Below, in pieces: positions 6,499-14,699 of a DNA stretch of 47,200 nucleotides; position 1 is the first letter of the stretch, and each line of letters opens with the position of its first letter. The stretch is taken from assembly GCF_014495685.1 (NCBI RefSeq), contig NZ_JACTVI010000063.1, positions 1-47,200 on the forward strand, read 5' to 3'. The DNA is from Streptomyces sp. TRM68367 (GTDB lineage Bacteria > Actinomycetota > Actinomycetes > Streptomycetales > Streptomycetaceae). Under the pieces are notes generated by a model. The model saw only the letters and a program-made list of their open reading frames with translations. It made no database searches and had not been told where the DNA came from. The position numbers and the translations under genes are program-made.

Positions 6499-7578
6499 GT
6501 GCAGGAACTCCACGACGCCCCCCTCGCCCCGCTGACCACCTTCCGGCTGGGCGGCCCCGCCACCCGGCTGGTCACCGCGACGACCGACGCCGAGGTGGTC
6601 GCCGCCCTCCGGGAGGCCGATGACACCGGCACGCCCCTGCTGCTCATCGGCGGCGGCTCGAACCTGGTCATCGGCGACAAGGGCTTCGAGGGCACCGCAC
6701 TCGTCATCGCCACCAAGGGCTTCGCCCTCGACGGCACGCGGCTGGAGCTGGCCGCCGGCGAGGTGTGGACCGACGCCGTCGCCCGCACGGTCGAGGCCGG
6801 GCTCGCCGGCGTCGAGTGCCTGGCCGGCATCCCCGGCTCGGCGGGCGCGACCCCGATCCAGAACGTCGGCGCGTACGGCCAGGAGGTCTCCTCGACGATC
6901 ACCGAGGTGATCGCGTACGACCGGAGGACCCGCATGACGGTCACCATCCCGAACGCGGACTGTGCCTTCTCCTACCGCCACAGCCGCTTCAAGGCCGACC
7001 CCGAGCGGTTCGTCGTCCTGCGCGTCCGCTTCGAGCTGGAGGACGCCGACGGGCTGTCGGGCCCCCTCAAGTACGCCGAGACGGCCCGGACCCTCGGCGT
7101 CGACCCAGGCGAGCGCGTAGCGCTCGACGCGGCCCGCGACACGGTGCTCAAGCTGCGCGCCGGGAAGGGCATGGTCCTGGACCCCGAGGACCACGACACC
7201 TGGTCCGCCGGTTCGTTCTTCACCAACCCGATCCTCACCGAAGCCGAGTTCGCCGCGTTCCGCGCGCGCGTGAGTGAGCGCCTGGGCCCCGACGCCGAGC
7301 CGCCCGCGTACCCGGCGGGGGAGGGCCGCACCAAGACCTCCGCGGCCTGGCTCATCGACAAGGCGGGCTTCACCAAGGGCTACGGCACCGGCCCCGCCCG
7401 CATCTCCACCAAGCACACGCTCGCGCTCACCAACCGGGGCGGGGCGACCACGGAGGACCTCCTGGCCCTGGCCCGCGAGGTCGTCGCCGGCGTCCGCGAC
7501 GCCTTCGGCATCACGCTGGTCAATGAGCCGGTGACAGTCGGAGTCAGTCTCTCTGAAGGTCCCGAACCCCCTCAGTAG
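6499..7578 (+). CDS. murB: UDP-N-acetylmuramate dehydrogenase
   Basis: A 359-residue cytoplasmic flavoenzyme that reduces UDP-GlcNAc-enolpyruvate to UDP-MurNAc with NADPH, the second committed step of peptidoglycan precursor synthesis. The FAD site is GGGSNLVIGD (51-60) and LAGIPGSAGATPIQNVGAYG. SYRHSRFK gives the conserved Tyr-Arg (R160), SAGSFFTNP the proton-donor Ser (S239), and LVNEPVTVGV the catalytic Glu (about 343). KTSAAWLIDKAGFKG-like and ISTKHTLALTNRG segments mark the C-terminal domain. GTG 6499 is chosen because the domain begins directly (VQELHDAPLAPLTTFRLGG); the upstream open frame is out of family. Its stop overlaps the convergent gene by 7 bases. Confidence 0.96.
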   Translation: MQELHDAPLAPLTTFRLGGPATRLVTATTDAEVVAALREADDTGTPLLLIGGGSNLVIGDKGFEGTALVIATKGFALDGTRLELAAGEVWTDAVARTVEAGLAGVECLAGIPGSAGATPIQNVGAYGQEVSSTITEVIAYDRRTRMTVTIPNADCAFSYRHSRFKADPERFVVLRVRFELEDADGLSGPLKYAETARTLGVDPGERVALDAARDTVLKLRAGKGMVLDPEDHDTWSAGSFFTNPILTEAEFAAFRARVSERLGPDAEPPAYPAGEGRTKTSAAWLIDKAGFTKGYGTGPARISTKHTLALTNRGGATTEDLLALAREVVAGVRDAFGITLVNEPVTVGVSLSEGPEPPQ

Positions 7579-8204
7579 GCCACGCCCACGCCCTGCTTCA
7601 CGGTGGCCGCGTCGTCCACCATCGCCAGCATCGCGTGGGCCACGTCGGCGCGCCCGATGAACCGCCCCTTCACCGGAAACCCCCCGACGACCGACCGGTA
7701 CACCCCGCCGACCGGCTTGTCCAGCAGCCGCGGCGGCCGTACGGCCGTCCAGTCCGTGGAGCTGCGGGCCATCGCGTCCTCCATCGCCCGCAGGTCGACG
7801 TAGACGTCCTTGAGGACGGCGGAGACGACGCCGCGCACGGCCCGGGCCAGGAGGCCGTCGCCCTCCGGCTCGGGCCCGACCGGCGCCGCGCTCACCACCA
7901 GCAGCCGTCGCGTCCCCTCCGCCTCCATGGCGTCCAGAACCGTGCGGGTCAGCCGGGTCGCCACGCCTGCGCCCCTGCGGCTGCGGGCCCCCAGCCCGGA
8001 CAGCACCGCATCCCGCCCCGCGACCGCCGGGCGTACGGCCGCCGGGTCGGTCAGGTCGGACCGAAACACCTCCAGGCCCTCCCCGGTCACGGACAGGCGC
8101 GCGGGATCCCGTACGACCGCGGTGACCTGGTGACCGGCGTTCAGTGCCTGCCGGACCACCTCCCCGCCGACACCTCCGGTGGCGCCGAAGATCGTGAGCC
8201 TCAT
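7572..8204 (-). CDS. NAD(P)-binding Rossmann protein (SDR/NmrA-like)
   Basis: A 210-residue protein beginning MRLTIFGATGGVGGEVVRQA, the classic GATGxxG nucleotide loop at residues 7-13. RRLLVVSAAPVG and DWTAVRPPRLLDKP match the NAD(P)H-binding family without a full YxxxK active site. Its function is unknown; relatives are reductases or redox-sensing proteins. The ATG at 8204 has GGGGG upstream on the minus strand; an upstream in-frame extension to 8237 would run through the operator region and is rejected. It is divergent from a TetR gene with two palindromes between them, so it is the probable target of that repressor. Confidence 0.82.
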   Translation of the reverse strand: MRLTIFGATGGVGGEVVRQALNAGHQVTAVVRDPARLSVTGEGLEVFRSDLTDPAAVRPAVAGRDAVLSGLGARSRRGAGVATRLTRTVLDAMEAEGTRRLLVVSAAPVGPEPEGDGLLARAVRGVVSAVLKDVYVDLRAMEDAMARSSTDWTAVRPPRLLDKPVGGVYRSVVGGFPVKGRFIGRADVAHAMLAMVDDAATVKQGVGVAY

Positions 8205-8224
8205 GACGTACCCCCATCTTGGTG

Positions 8225-8276
8225 GGTGAGTATTCACTCACCCTCTCCCTGTAGGGTGGGTAAGTACTCACTCACC
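8225..8276. promoter_or_regulatory. Two TetR-type operator palindromes
   Basis: GGTGAGTATTCACTCACC (8225-8242) and GGTAAGTACTCACTCACC (8259-8276) match at 16 of 18 positions. Each is built from arms GGTRAGT and ACTCACC around 4 bases. A minus-strand TTGACA (8282-8277) abuts the second copy and could be the -35 of the NAD(P)-binding gene. The two sites, 34 bp apart, lie between divergent genes, one of which encodes a TetR-family protein. Confidence 0.72.
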
Positions 8277-8297
8277 TGTCAAGCGCAAGGGACCCCC

Positions 8298-8912
8298 ATG
8301 GCATCCACCGAGTCCCCGGGGCGGCGGCCGGCTCGCGTCCGCATCCTGGACGCCGCCCACGAGCTGATGCTCAGCGTGGGGCTGGCGCGCGCCACGACCA
8401 AGGAGATCGCCCGGGCCGCCGACTGTTCCGAGGCCGCGCTGTACAAGTACTTCGAGAGCAAGGAGGAACTGTTCATCCGCGTCCTGTCGGAGCGGCTGCC
8501 GCAACTCACCCCACTCCTGCGCAGCCTGGCCGCCGAGCCGGGACAGGGCACGCTGGCGGAGAACCTCACCGAAATCGCCCGCCAGGCGGCCCTCTTCTAC
8601 GAGCAGAGCTTCCCGATCGCCGCCTCCCTGTACGCCGAGACCCAGCTCAAGCGGCGGCACGACGCCGCGATGCGGGAGATGGGTATGGGCCCGCACATAC
8701 CGATCGAGGGCCTCGACGCGTATCTCCGCGCCGAACAGGCCGCAGGGCGGGTCAGCGCCGAAGCGGACACCGTCGCGGCGGCCTCACTCCTCCTCGGTGC
8801 GTGCGCCCAGCGAGCCTTCGTGTACGAGGCCAGCGCCGATGGCCGCCCCCCACTGGACGACTTCGCCCAACGCCTCACCCACACACTGCTGACCGGAATA
8901 ACCCAGCCGTAG
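8298..8912 (+). CDS. TetR/AcrR-family transcriptional regulator
   Basis: A 204-residue regulator. The N-terminal helix-turn-helix spans about residues 15-60: VRILDAAHELMLSVGLARAT, TTKEIARAADCSEAALYKYF, then ESKEELFIRVL. The C-terminal helical domain (LTEIARQAALFYEQSFPIAA onward) would bind an unidentified ligand and dimerise. AAGGG lies just upstream of the ATG. The gene is divergent from an NAD(P)-binding protein, and two near-identical 18-bp palindromes in the gap suggest it represses both itself and that gene. The ligand may be a substrate or product of the reductase (inference). Confidence 0.93.
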   Translation: MASTESPGRRPARVRILDAAHELMLSVGLARATTKEIARAADCSEAALYKYFESKEELFIRVLSERLPQLTPLLRSLAAEPGQGTLAENLTEIARQAALFYEQSFPIAASLYAETQLKRRHDAAMREMGMGPHIPIEGLDAYLRAEQAAGRVSAEADTVAAASLLLGACAQRAFVYEASADGRPPLDDFAQRLTHTLLTGITQP

Positions 8913-9041
8913 CCGCACCGTGCCGACACCGGCGCCCGGCGTTGGGGTGGGCCGGGCAGGTGCTACGCGCACCCCCACCCCACCCGCGCACGCCGCCGCA
9001 GGCATACAACACAACCCGCACCCGACCACTCACCGCACCGG

Positions 9042-10082
9042 CTACGCCACCCCAGCCGACAACCAGTCGTCCACCCCGGCCAGCAGCTTCGTCTTCACAT
9101 CGTCCGGCGCTGCCGATGCCCGTACCGACTGCCGGGCCAGTTCCGCAAGCTCCGCGTCCGTGAAGGCGTGATGGTGGCGGGCGATCTCGTACTGGGCCGC
9201 CAGGCGGGAGCCGAACAGCAAGGGGTCGTCCGCGCCCAGGGCCAGGGGGACACCGGCATCGTAGAGCCCGCGCAGGGGGACGTCCTCCGGCTTCTCGTAC
9301 ACGCCCAGCGCGACATTCGACGCCGGACACACCTCGCACGTCACCCCCCTGTCGGCCAGCCGCTTCAACAGCCGCGGATTCTCCGCCGCCCGCACCCCGT
9401 GACCGATCCGGTCCGCCTCCAGGTCGTCCAGACAGTCCCGCACCGACGCCGGCCCGGTCAGCTCGCCCCCGTGCGGCGCCGACAGCAGCCCCCCGTCCCG
9501 CGCGATCGCGAACGCCCGGTCGAAGTCCCGCGCCATACCCCGACGCTCGTCGTTCGACAGGCCGAAGCCGACCACACCCCGGTCGGCGTACCGCACCGCC
9601 AGCCGGGCCAGCGTGCGCGCGTCCAGCGGATGCTTCATCCGGTTCGCGGCCACCAGCACCCGCATCCCCAGCCCGGTCTCCCGCACCGCCGAATCCACCG
9701 CGTCCAGGATGACCTCCAGCGCCGGAATCAGCCCACCCAGCCGAGGCGCGTACGACGTCGGATCCACCTGGATCTCCAGCCAGCCGGAGCCGTCCCGCAG
9801 ATCCTCCTCAGCCGCCTCCCGCACCAGCCGCTGGATGTCCTCCGGCTCCCGCAGACACGAGCGCGCCGCGTCGTACAGCCGCTGAAAGCGGAACCAACCC
9901 CGCTCGTCCGTCGCCCGCAGTCTCGGCGGTTCCCCGCTCGTCAGCGCCTCGGTCAGCGCTTCGGGCAGACGCACGCCGTACTTGTCGGCAAGCTCCAGCA
10001 GGGTGCCGGGCCGCATCGACCCGGTGAAGTGCAGATGCAGATGCGCTTTCGGCAGCTCAGAGACATCACGTACACGCTCCAT
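9042..10082 (-). CDS. Adenosine deaminase family enzyme
   Basis: A 346-residue metal-dependent deaminase converting adenosine or a related purine to inosine in salvage. The zinc motif is PKAHLHLHFTGSM (H14, H16). The catalytic segment SAPHGGELTG gives H204 and E207 (most enzymes have HAGE), RIGHG gives H228, and GADDPLLFGSRLAAQYE gives D285 and D286. Length is typical of the family. The start at 10082, preceded by AGGATCCTGGG, is chosen because the extra N-terminal residues of a longer frame have no family match and would run into the hairpin at 10157-10189. The gene lies downstream of aspC on the same strand but is separated from it by that terminator. Substrate specificity beyond adenosine is not settled by sequence. 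Confidence 0.92.
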   Translation of the reverse strand: MERVRDVSELPKAHLHLHFTGSMRPGTLLELADKYGVRLPEALTEALTSGEPPRLRATDERGWFRFQRLYDAARSCLREPEDIQRLVREAAEEDLRDGSGWLEIQVDPTSYAPRLGGLIPALEVILDAVDSAVRETGLGMRVLVAANRMKHPLDARTLARLAVRYADRGVVGFGLSNDERRGMARDFDRAFAIARDGGLLSAPHGGELTGPASVRDCLDDLEADRIGHGVRAAENPRLLKRLADRGVTCEVCPASNVALGVYEKPEDVPLRGLYDAGVPLALGADDPLLFGSRLAAQYEIARHHHAFTDAELAELARQSVRASAAPDDVKTKLLAGVDDWLSAGVA

Positions 10083-10156
10083 CCCAGGATCCTGCCGCAC
10101 GCCCCGCCGACCTCGGTAGCGGAATCCCCGAACGTGGTCTTGCTCGCACAAGTGAA

Positions 10157-10189
10157 TGGGGGCACATACCAAACTGGTATGTGCCCCCA
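10157..10189. terminator. Terminator between aspC and adenosine deaminase
   Basis: TGGGGGCACATACC (10157-10170) and GGTATGTGCCCCCA (10176-10189) are perfect 14-bp arms with the loop AAACT. It lies 17 bases past the aspC stop in the minus-strand direction and should end the aspC message. Confidence 0.85.
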
Positions 10190-10205
10190 GAAACAAGGGG
10201 AACCG

Positions 10206-11432
10206 TCAGTCCCTGGCCTCCGCCAGCAGCTTCTGCATCCGGCTCACACCCTCGACGAGATCCTCGTCCCCGAGCGCGTACGACAGCCGCAGATACCCCG
10301 GCGTACCGAACGCCTCACCCGGAACCACCGCCACCTCGGCCTCCTCCAGGACGATCGCGGCCAGCTCGACCGTGTTCTGCGGCCGCTTGCCCCGGATCTC
10401 CTTGCCGATCAGCGCCTTCACCGACGGGTAGGCATAGAACGCACCCTCCGGCTCCGGGCACACCACACCGTCGATCTCGTTCAGCATCCGCACGATGGTC
10501 CGGCGACGCCGGTCGAACGCCTCCCGCATCTTCGCCACCGCGTCCAGGTCACCCGAAACCGCGGCCAGCGCCGCCACCTGCGCGACGTTCGACACGTTCG
10601 ACGTCGCGTGCGACTGCAGGTTCGTCGCGGCCTTCACCACGTCCTTCGGACCGATGATCCACCCGACCCGCCAGCCGGTCATGGCGTACGTCTTGGCGAC
10701 ACCGTTGACGACGACGCACTTGTCGCGCAGCTCCGGCAGCAGCGCGGGCAGCGACACGGACGCGGCGTCGCCGTACACCAGGTGCTCGTAGATCTCGTCG
10801 GTCAGCACCCACAGCCCGTGCTCCAGGGCCCAGCGGCCGATAGCGTCGGTCTCGGCCTCGCTGTACACAGCACCGGTCGGGTTGGACGGCGACACGAAGA
10901 GGACGACCTTCGTCTTCTCCGTGCGGGCCGCCTCCAGCTGCTCCACCGACACCCGGTAGCCCGTCGTCTCGTCGGCGACCACCTCGACCGGGACACCGCC
11001 CGCGAGCCGGATCGACTCGGGGTACGTCGTCCAGTACGGCGCCGGGACGATCACCTCGTCGCCCGGGTCGAGAATCGCGGCGAAGGCCTCGTAGATGGCC
11101 TGCTTGCCGCCGTTGGTGACCAGGATCTGCGACACGTCCGGCTCGTAGCCGGAGTCGCGCAGCGTCTTCGCGGCGAGCGCGGCCTTCAGCTCGGGCAGGC
11201 CGCCGGCCGGCGTGTAGCGGTGGTACTTCGGGTTCTTGCAGGCCTCGATCGCGGCCTCGACGATGTAGTCGGGGGTCGGGAAGTCGGGCTCACCGGCGCC
11301 GAAGCCGATCACCGGACGTCCGGCGGCCTTCAGGGCCTTGGCCTTGGCGTCCACGGCGAGGGTGGCGGACTCGGAGATCGCGCCGACTCGGGCGGAGACC
11401 CGGCGCTCGGTGGGAGGGTTTGCAGCGCTCAT
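10206..11432 (-). CDS. aspC: Class I pyridoxal-phosphate aminotransferase (aspartate aminotransferase)
   Basis: A 408-residue fold-type I aminotransferase that interconverts aspartate and oxaloacetate with 2-oxoglutarate and glutamate. Visible cofactor residues are SPSNPTGAVY (N184), VLTDEIYEHLVYG (D212, Y215) and VNGVAKTYAMTGWRVGW with the Schiff-base lysine K247. The N-terminal substrate segment GFGAGEPDFPTP is also present. The start MSAANPPTERR at 11432 matches the usual Streptomyces length; an ATG 9 bases upstream is possible, and no strong Shine-Dalgarno sequence supports either. The gene reads away from tRNA-Trp and secE. Confidence 0.93.
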   Translation of the reverse strand: MSAANPPTERRVSARVGAISESATLAVDAKAKALKAAGRPVIGFGAGEPDFPTPDYIVEAAIEACKNPKYHRYTPAGGLPELKAALAAKTLRDSGYEPDVSQILVTNGGKQAIYEAFAAILDPGDEVIVPAPYWTTYPESIRLAGGVPVEVVADETTGYRVSVEQLEAARTEKTKVVLFVSPSNPTGAVYSEAETDAIGRWALEHGLWVLTDEIYEHLVYGDAASVSLPALLPELRDKCVVVNGVAKTYAMTGWRVGWIIGPKDVVKAATNLQSHATSNVSNVAQVAALAAVSGDLDAVAKMREAFDRRRRTIVRMLNEIDGVVCPEPEGAFYAYPSVKALIGKEIRGKRPQNTVELAAIVLEEAEVAVVPGEAFGTPGYLRLSYALGDEDLVEGVSRMQKLLAEARD

Positions 11433-11590
11433 GGGGCCCATCGTTTCAGACCGGAAACGCGCGCGGCACGTGGGTTTCACAGACTGAACAACGCCAGGCA
11501 ACCCCCGGAACAACAGTCCGTATCGACGGCACGGCCAGGGCGATCTTCGGCCAACGAGTGGCCGACCGGGGCCCTCACGGGCCTTTTCTG

Positions 11591-11620
11591 TTCGACGACC
11601 GGCCCAGGACCACGTACACT
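11591..11620 (+). promoter_or_regulatory. Candidate promoter for tRNA-Trp and secE
   Basis: TTCGAC (11591-11596) and TACACT (11615-11620) are 18 bases apart and point toward tRNA-Trp 85 bases on. The -10 is a good match and the -35 is partial. Confidence 0.42.
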
Positions 11621-11704
11621 TTCACCTCGTTGGCCATCAGCGGCCCGCGCTCATCCGGTGCACACCGGCACTCGGACGGATGCGGTACGTTGGGGGGCAC
11701 GCAA

Positions 11705-11777
11705 AGGGTCGTAGCTCAATTGGTAGAGCACTGGTCTCCAAAACCAGCGGTTGGGGGTTCAAGTCCCTCCGGCCCTG
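11705..11777 (+). tRNA. tRNA-Trp (anticodon CCA)
   Basis: The acceptor arms AGGGTCG and CGGCCCT pair with one GU and discriminator G. The anticodon stem CTGGT/ACCAG encloses CTCCAAA, giving CCA. The T arm is GGGGG-TTCAAGT-CCCTC. CCA is not encoded. Its place directly before secE and nusG is conserved in many bacteria. Confidence 0.96.
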
Positions 11778-11885
11778 CTACACACACCTTCGCCAGGATG
11801 TGTGCGCATGTACGTACAGCAATGCACCGCCGTGCGGCTCAGACCGGGCGCGGCACGGCCACGACCCGGAATCAGGTGAGGACGA

Positions 11886-12173
11886 GTGACGGACGCCGTG
11901 GGCTCCATCGACATGCCTGATGCCCAGGATGAGGCGCCGGAGTCCAAGAAGAAGAACCGCAAGGGCGGAAAGCGGGCCAAGAAGGGCCCGCTGAAGCGCC
12001 TTGCCCTCTTCTACCGCCAGATCGTCGCGGAGCTCCGCAAGGTCGTCTGGCCGACGCGCAACCAGCTGACGTCGTACACGACCGTGGTGATCATCTTCGT
12101 GGCCATCATGATCGGCCTGGTGACCGTGATTGACTATGGGCTCAGCCACGCCGCCAAGTACGTCTTCGGCTGA
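11886..12173 (+). CDS. secE: Preprotein translocase subunit SecE
   Basis: A 95-residue single-pass membrane subunit that clamps SecY in the SecYEG export channel. The Lys-rich N-terminus (SKKKNRKGGKRAKKG) is followed by the signature VAELRKVVWPTRNQL at residues 47-61 and one membrane helix, VVIIFVAIMIGLVTVIDYGL (67-86). It starts at GTG with GTGAGGACGA upstream. It follows tRNA-Trp by 108 bases and precedes nusG, from which it is separated by a terminator-like hairpin. The length is typical of the short one-helix SecE of Gram-positive bacteria. Confidence 0.96.
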   Translation: MTDAVGSIDMPDAQDEAPESKKKNRKGGKRAKKGPLKRLALFYRQIVAELRKVVWPTRNQLTSYTTVVIIFVAIMIGLVTVIDYGLSHAAKYVFG

Positions 12174-12180
12174 GCCGAGA

Positions 12181-12212
12181 GCGAAGGGCGCCGTCACCGG
12201 CGCCCCTTTCGC
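12181..12212 (+). terminator. Terminator-like hairpin between secE and nusG
   Basis: GCGAAGGGCGCC (12181-12192) pairs with GGCGCCCCTTTCGC (12199-12212) with a small bulge. It may terminate part of the secE transcripts. Confidence 0.7.
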
Positions 12213-12250
12213 GTGTTCCACCCCTATGTATCCAGGAAGAAGCAGCCACC

Positions 12251-13111
12251 GTGTCTGACCCGAACGTGAACGACGCAATCGAGCCGGATGCGTCCGTGGA
12301 AGACGAGCTCGACATCGTTGAGGGCGCGGACGAGGACCTGGACGAGGTCGAGGCTGCCGACGCCGCCACGGACGAGCCGGCCGAGGAGGCCGCCGTCTCC
12401 GCCGAGGAGCCCGCGGAATCCGAGGGGTCCGAGGAGTCCGACCACGAATCCGCCGTGTCCGCGGACGAGGCGGAGGCCGCGGAAGAGCCCGAGCAGGACC
12501 CGGTCGAGACCCTCCGCGCGGAACTGAAGTCCCTGCCCGGCGAGTGGTACGTCATCCACACGTACGCCGGTTACGAGAACCGCGTGAAGACCAACCTGGA
12601 GCAGCGCGCCGTCTCGCTGAACGTCGAGGACTACATCTTCCAGGCCGAGGTGCCGCAGGAGGAGGTCGTCCAGATCAAGAACGGCGACCGCAAGACGATC
12701 AAGCAGAACAAGCTGCCGGGTTACGTCCTGGTCCGCATGGACCTGACCAACGAGTCCTGGGGCGTCGTCCGCAACACGCCCGGCGTCACCGGCTTCGTGG
12801 GCAACGCCTACGACCCGTACCCGCTGACCCTGGACGAGATCGTCAAGATGCTCGCCCCCGAGGCCGAGGAGAAGGCCGCCCGCGAGGCCGCCGAGGCCGA
12901 GGGCAAGCCGGCGCCGCAGCGCAAGGTCGAGGTCCAGGTGCTGGACTTCGAGGTGGGCGACTCGGTCACCGTCACCGACGGCCCGTTCGCCACCCTCCAG
13001 GCGACCATCAACGAGATCAACCCCGACTCGAAGAAGGTCAAGGGCCTGGTGGAGATCTTCGGCCGCGAGACGCCGGTCGAGCTGAGCTTCGACCAGATCC
13101 AGAAGAACTAG
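12251..13111 (+). CDS. nusG: Transcription elongation/antitermination factor NusG
   Basis: A 286-residue protein that binds the RNA polymerase clamp and links it to Rho or to the ribosome. The first 85 or so residues are an acidic Glu/Asp/Ala-rich tail absent from the 180-residue E. coli protein but usual in streptomycetes. The NGN domain starts at LPGEWYVIHTYAGYENRVKT (about residue 95) and includes PGYVLVRMDLTNESWGVVRN and TPGVTGFVG. The KOW domain is near the end: FEVGDSVTVTDGPFATLQA to VEIFGRETPVELSFDQIQ. The start is GTG 12251, after CCAGGAAGAAG. It is followed by a strong terminator, so rplK-rplA is probably expressed from its own promoter. Confidence 0.97.
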   Translation: MSDPNVNDAIEPDASVEDELDIVEGADEDLDEVEAADAATDEPAEEAAVSAEEPAESEGSEESDHESAVSADEAEAAEEPEQDPVETLRAELKSLPGEWYVIHTYAGYENRVKTNLEQRAVSLNVEDYIFQAEVPQEEVVQIKNGDRKTIKQNKLPGYVLVRMDLTNESWGVVRNTPGVTGFVGNAYDPYPLTLDEIVKMLAPEAEEKAAREAAEAEGKPAPQRKVEVQVLDFEVGDSVTVTDGPFATLQATINEINPDSKKVKGLVEIFGRETPVELSFDQIQKN

Positions 13112-13137
13112 CACCTTCTGGAACGAGAGCCACCGGC

Positions 13138-13181
13138 CAGGTCAGACAGGCTGCTGAAGCCTGTCTGACCTGCTCGGTTTT
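13138..13181 (+). terminator. Strong terminator after nusG
   Basis: CAGGTCAGACAGGC (13138-13151) and GCCTGTCTGACCTG (13159-13172) form a perfect 14-bp stem with a 7-base loop, followed by CTCGGTTTT. The T run is unusually clear for this genome. Confidence 0.9.
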
Positions 13182-13278
13182 AAGCTGCGCAACCCTACCC
13201 GTTAAGGTTGTGCGGTTGCCTGTGGGCAGTTGCCTTCGGGTAGTGAAGCAAACCAAACGAAACGGGAGAGGACCCGGA

Positions 13279-13713
13279 ATGCCTCCCAAGAAGAAGAAGG
13301 TCACGGGGCTCATCAAGCTCCAGATCCAGGCCGGCGCCGCCAACCCGGCCCCGCCGGTCGGCCCCGCGCTGGGCCAGCACGGCGTGAACATCATGGAGTT
13401 CTGCAAGGCCTACAACGCCGCGACCGAGTCGCAGCGCGGTTGGGTCATCCCGGTGGAGATCACGGTCTACGAGGACCGTTCCTTCACCTTCATCACCAAG
13501 ACGCCGCCGGCCGCGAAGATGATCCTCAAGGCCGCGGGCGTGGAGAAGGGCTCCGGCGAGCCGCACAAGACCAAGGTCGCGAAGATCACCCGCGAGCAGG
13601 TCCGCGAGATCGCCACCACCAAGATGCCCGACCTCAACGCCAACGACCTGGACGCCGCCGAGAAGATCATCGCCGGCACCGCCCGTTCCATGGGCGTCAC
13701 GGTCGAGGGCTGA
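13279..13713 (+). CDS. rplK: 50S ribosomal protein L11
   Basis: A 144-residue protein of the GTPase-associated centre that binds 23S rRNA helices 43-44. It is required for stringent-response activation of RelA and is the context of thiopeptide binding. The N-terminal proline-rich region GAANPAPPVGPALGQHGVNI is intact, including the Pro-Pro pair linked to thiostrepton sensitivity, and the C-terminal rRNA-binding domain ends TARSMGVTVEG. The start follows GGGAGAGGACCCGGA. The 95-base stretch between the nusG terminator and this gene contains repeated GTTGCC elements and a possible TTGCCT/TAGTGA promoter with a wide spacer. It may also hold an L1-binding leader, which I cannot confirm. Confidence 0.97.
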   Translation: MPPKKKKVTGLIKLQIQAGAANPAPPVGPALGQHGVNIMEFCKAYNAATESQRGWVIPVEITVYEDRSFTFITKTPPAAKMILKAAGVEKGSGEPHKTKVAKITREQVREIATTKMPDLNANDLDAAEKIIAGTARSMGVTVEG

Positions 13714-13791
13714 CCCTCAACCTCGTAAGCCAACCCGTGGCAGGGCCTGCTCGGCCCGGACCACGACTCCTAGAACACACAGGAGCTTTCA

Positions 13792-14517
13792 GTGAGCAAG
13801 CGCAGCAAGTCTCTCCGCGCTGCGGACGCCAAGGTCGACCGGGAGAAGCTCTACGCCCCGCTCGAGGCCGTCCGTCTCGCCAAGGACACCTCCACGACCA
13901 AGTTCGACGGCACCGTCGAGGTCGCCCTGCGTCTGGGTGTCGACCCGCGCAAGGCCGACCAGATGGTCCGTGGCACCGTGAACCTCCCGCACGGCACCGG
14001 TAAGACCGCCCGGGTCCTGGTCTTCGCGACCGGTGACCGTGCCGAGGCCGCGACTGCCGCGGGCGCCGACATCGTCGGCTCCGACGAGCTGATCGACGAG
14101 GTGTCGAAGGGCCGCCTGGACTTCGACGCCGTCGTCGCCACCCCGGACCTCATGGGCAAGGTCGGCCGCCTCGGCCGCGTGCTCGGTCCCCGTGGTCTGA
14201 TGCCGAACCCGAAGACCGGCACCGTGACCCCGGACGTCGCCAAGGCCGTCACCGAGATCAAGGGCGGCAAGATCGAGTTCCGTGTCGACAAGCACGCGAA
14301 CCTGCACTTCATCATCGGCAAGACGTCCTTCGACGACTCCAAGCTGGTGGAGAACTACGGCGCCGCGATCGACGAGATCCTGCGTCTGAAGCCCTCCGCC
14401 GCCAAGGGCCGTTACATCAAGAAGGCCGCCATCACCACCACGATGGGCCCCGGCATCCCGGTCGACCCGAACCGCACCCGCAACCTCCTCGTCGAGGAGG
14501 ACCCGGCCGCGGTCTGA
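13792..14517 (+). CDS. rplA: 50S ribosomal protein L1
   Basis: A 241-residue protein of the L1 stalk, which moves deacylated tRNA out of the E site, and in other bacteria a translational repressor of its own operon. It has the two-domain L1 pattern: KFDGTVEVALRLGVDPRKAD early, the inserted domain with RVLVFATGDRAEAA and KVGRLGRVLGPRGLMPNPKT, and a return to domain I ending KAAITTTMGPGIPVDPN. The GTG start is preceded by CACAGGAGC. It follows rplK by 78 bases with no terminator between, so the two are co-transcribed, and it ends with a strong hairpin. Confidence 0.97.
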   Translation: MSKRSKSLRAADAKVDREKLYAPLEAVRLAKDTSTTKFDGTVEVALRLGVDPRKADQMVRGTVNLPHGTGKTARVLVFATGDRAEAATAAGADIVGSDELIDEVSKGRLDFDAVVATPDLMGKVGRLGRVLGPRGLMPNPKTGTVTPDVAKAVTEIKGGKIEFRVDKHANLHFIIGKTSFDDSKLVENYGAAIDEILRLKPSAAKGRYIKKAAITTTMGPGIPVDPNRTRNLLVEEDPAAV

Positions 14518-14540
14518 GCCGACGGCTCACCCGGTTCGAC

Positions 14541-14584
14541 GACGGGCCCCACACCTGCAAGGGTGCGGGGCCCGTCCCCTTTTC
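14541..14584 (+). terminator. Terminator after rplA
   Basis: GACGGGCCCC plus CACC (14541-14555) pairs with GGTG plus GGGGCCCGTC (14562-14576) across one mismatch. CCCCTTTT follows. Confidence 0.88.
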
Positions 14585-14699
14585 CGGGGCCGTGGCCGCC
14601 AGGTGTGCCCGCTGTGGCGTTCGGGGAACGAGTGTCAGTGGCCTGCGCTAGCGTGCAGAGCACGGGACGGTCACCGGATCCGTACAGGGGGACGCAGGG

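Noticed and set aside
11567..11586. GGCCC-TCAC-GGGCC followed by TTTT upstream of tRNA-Trp
   Set aside because: It looks like a small terminator, but no plus-strand transcript ends there and the stem is only 5 bp.
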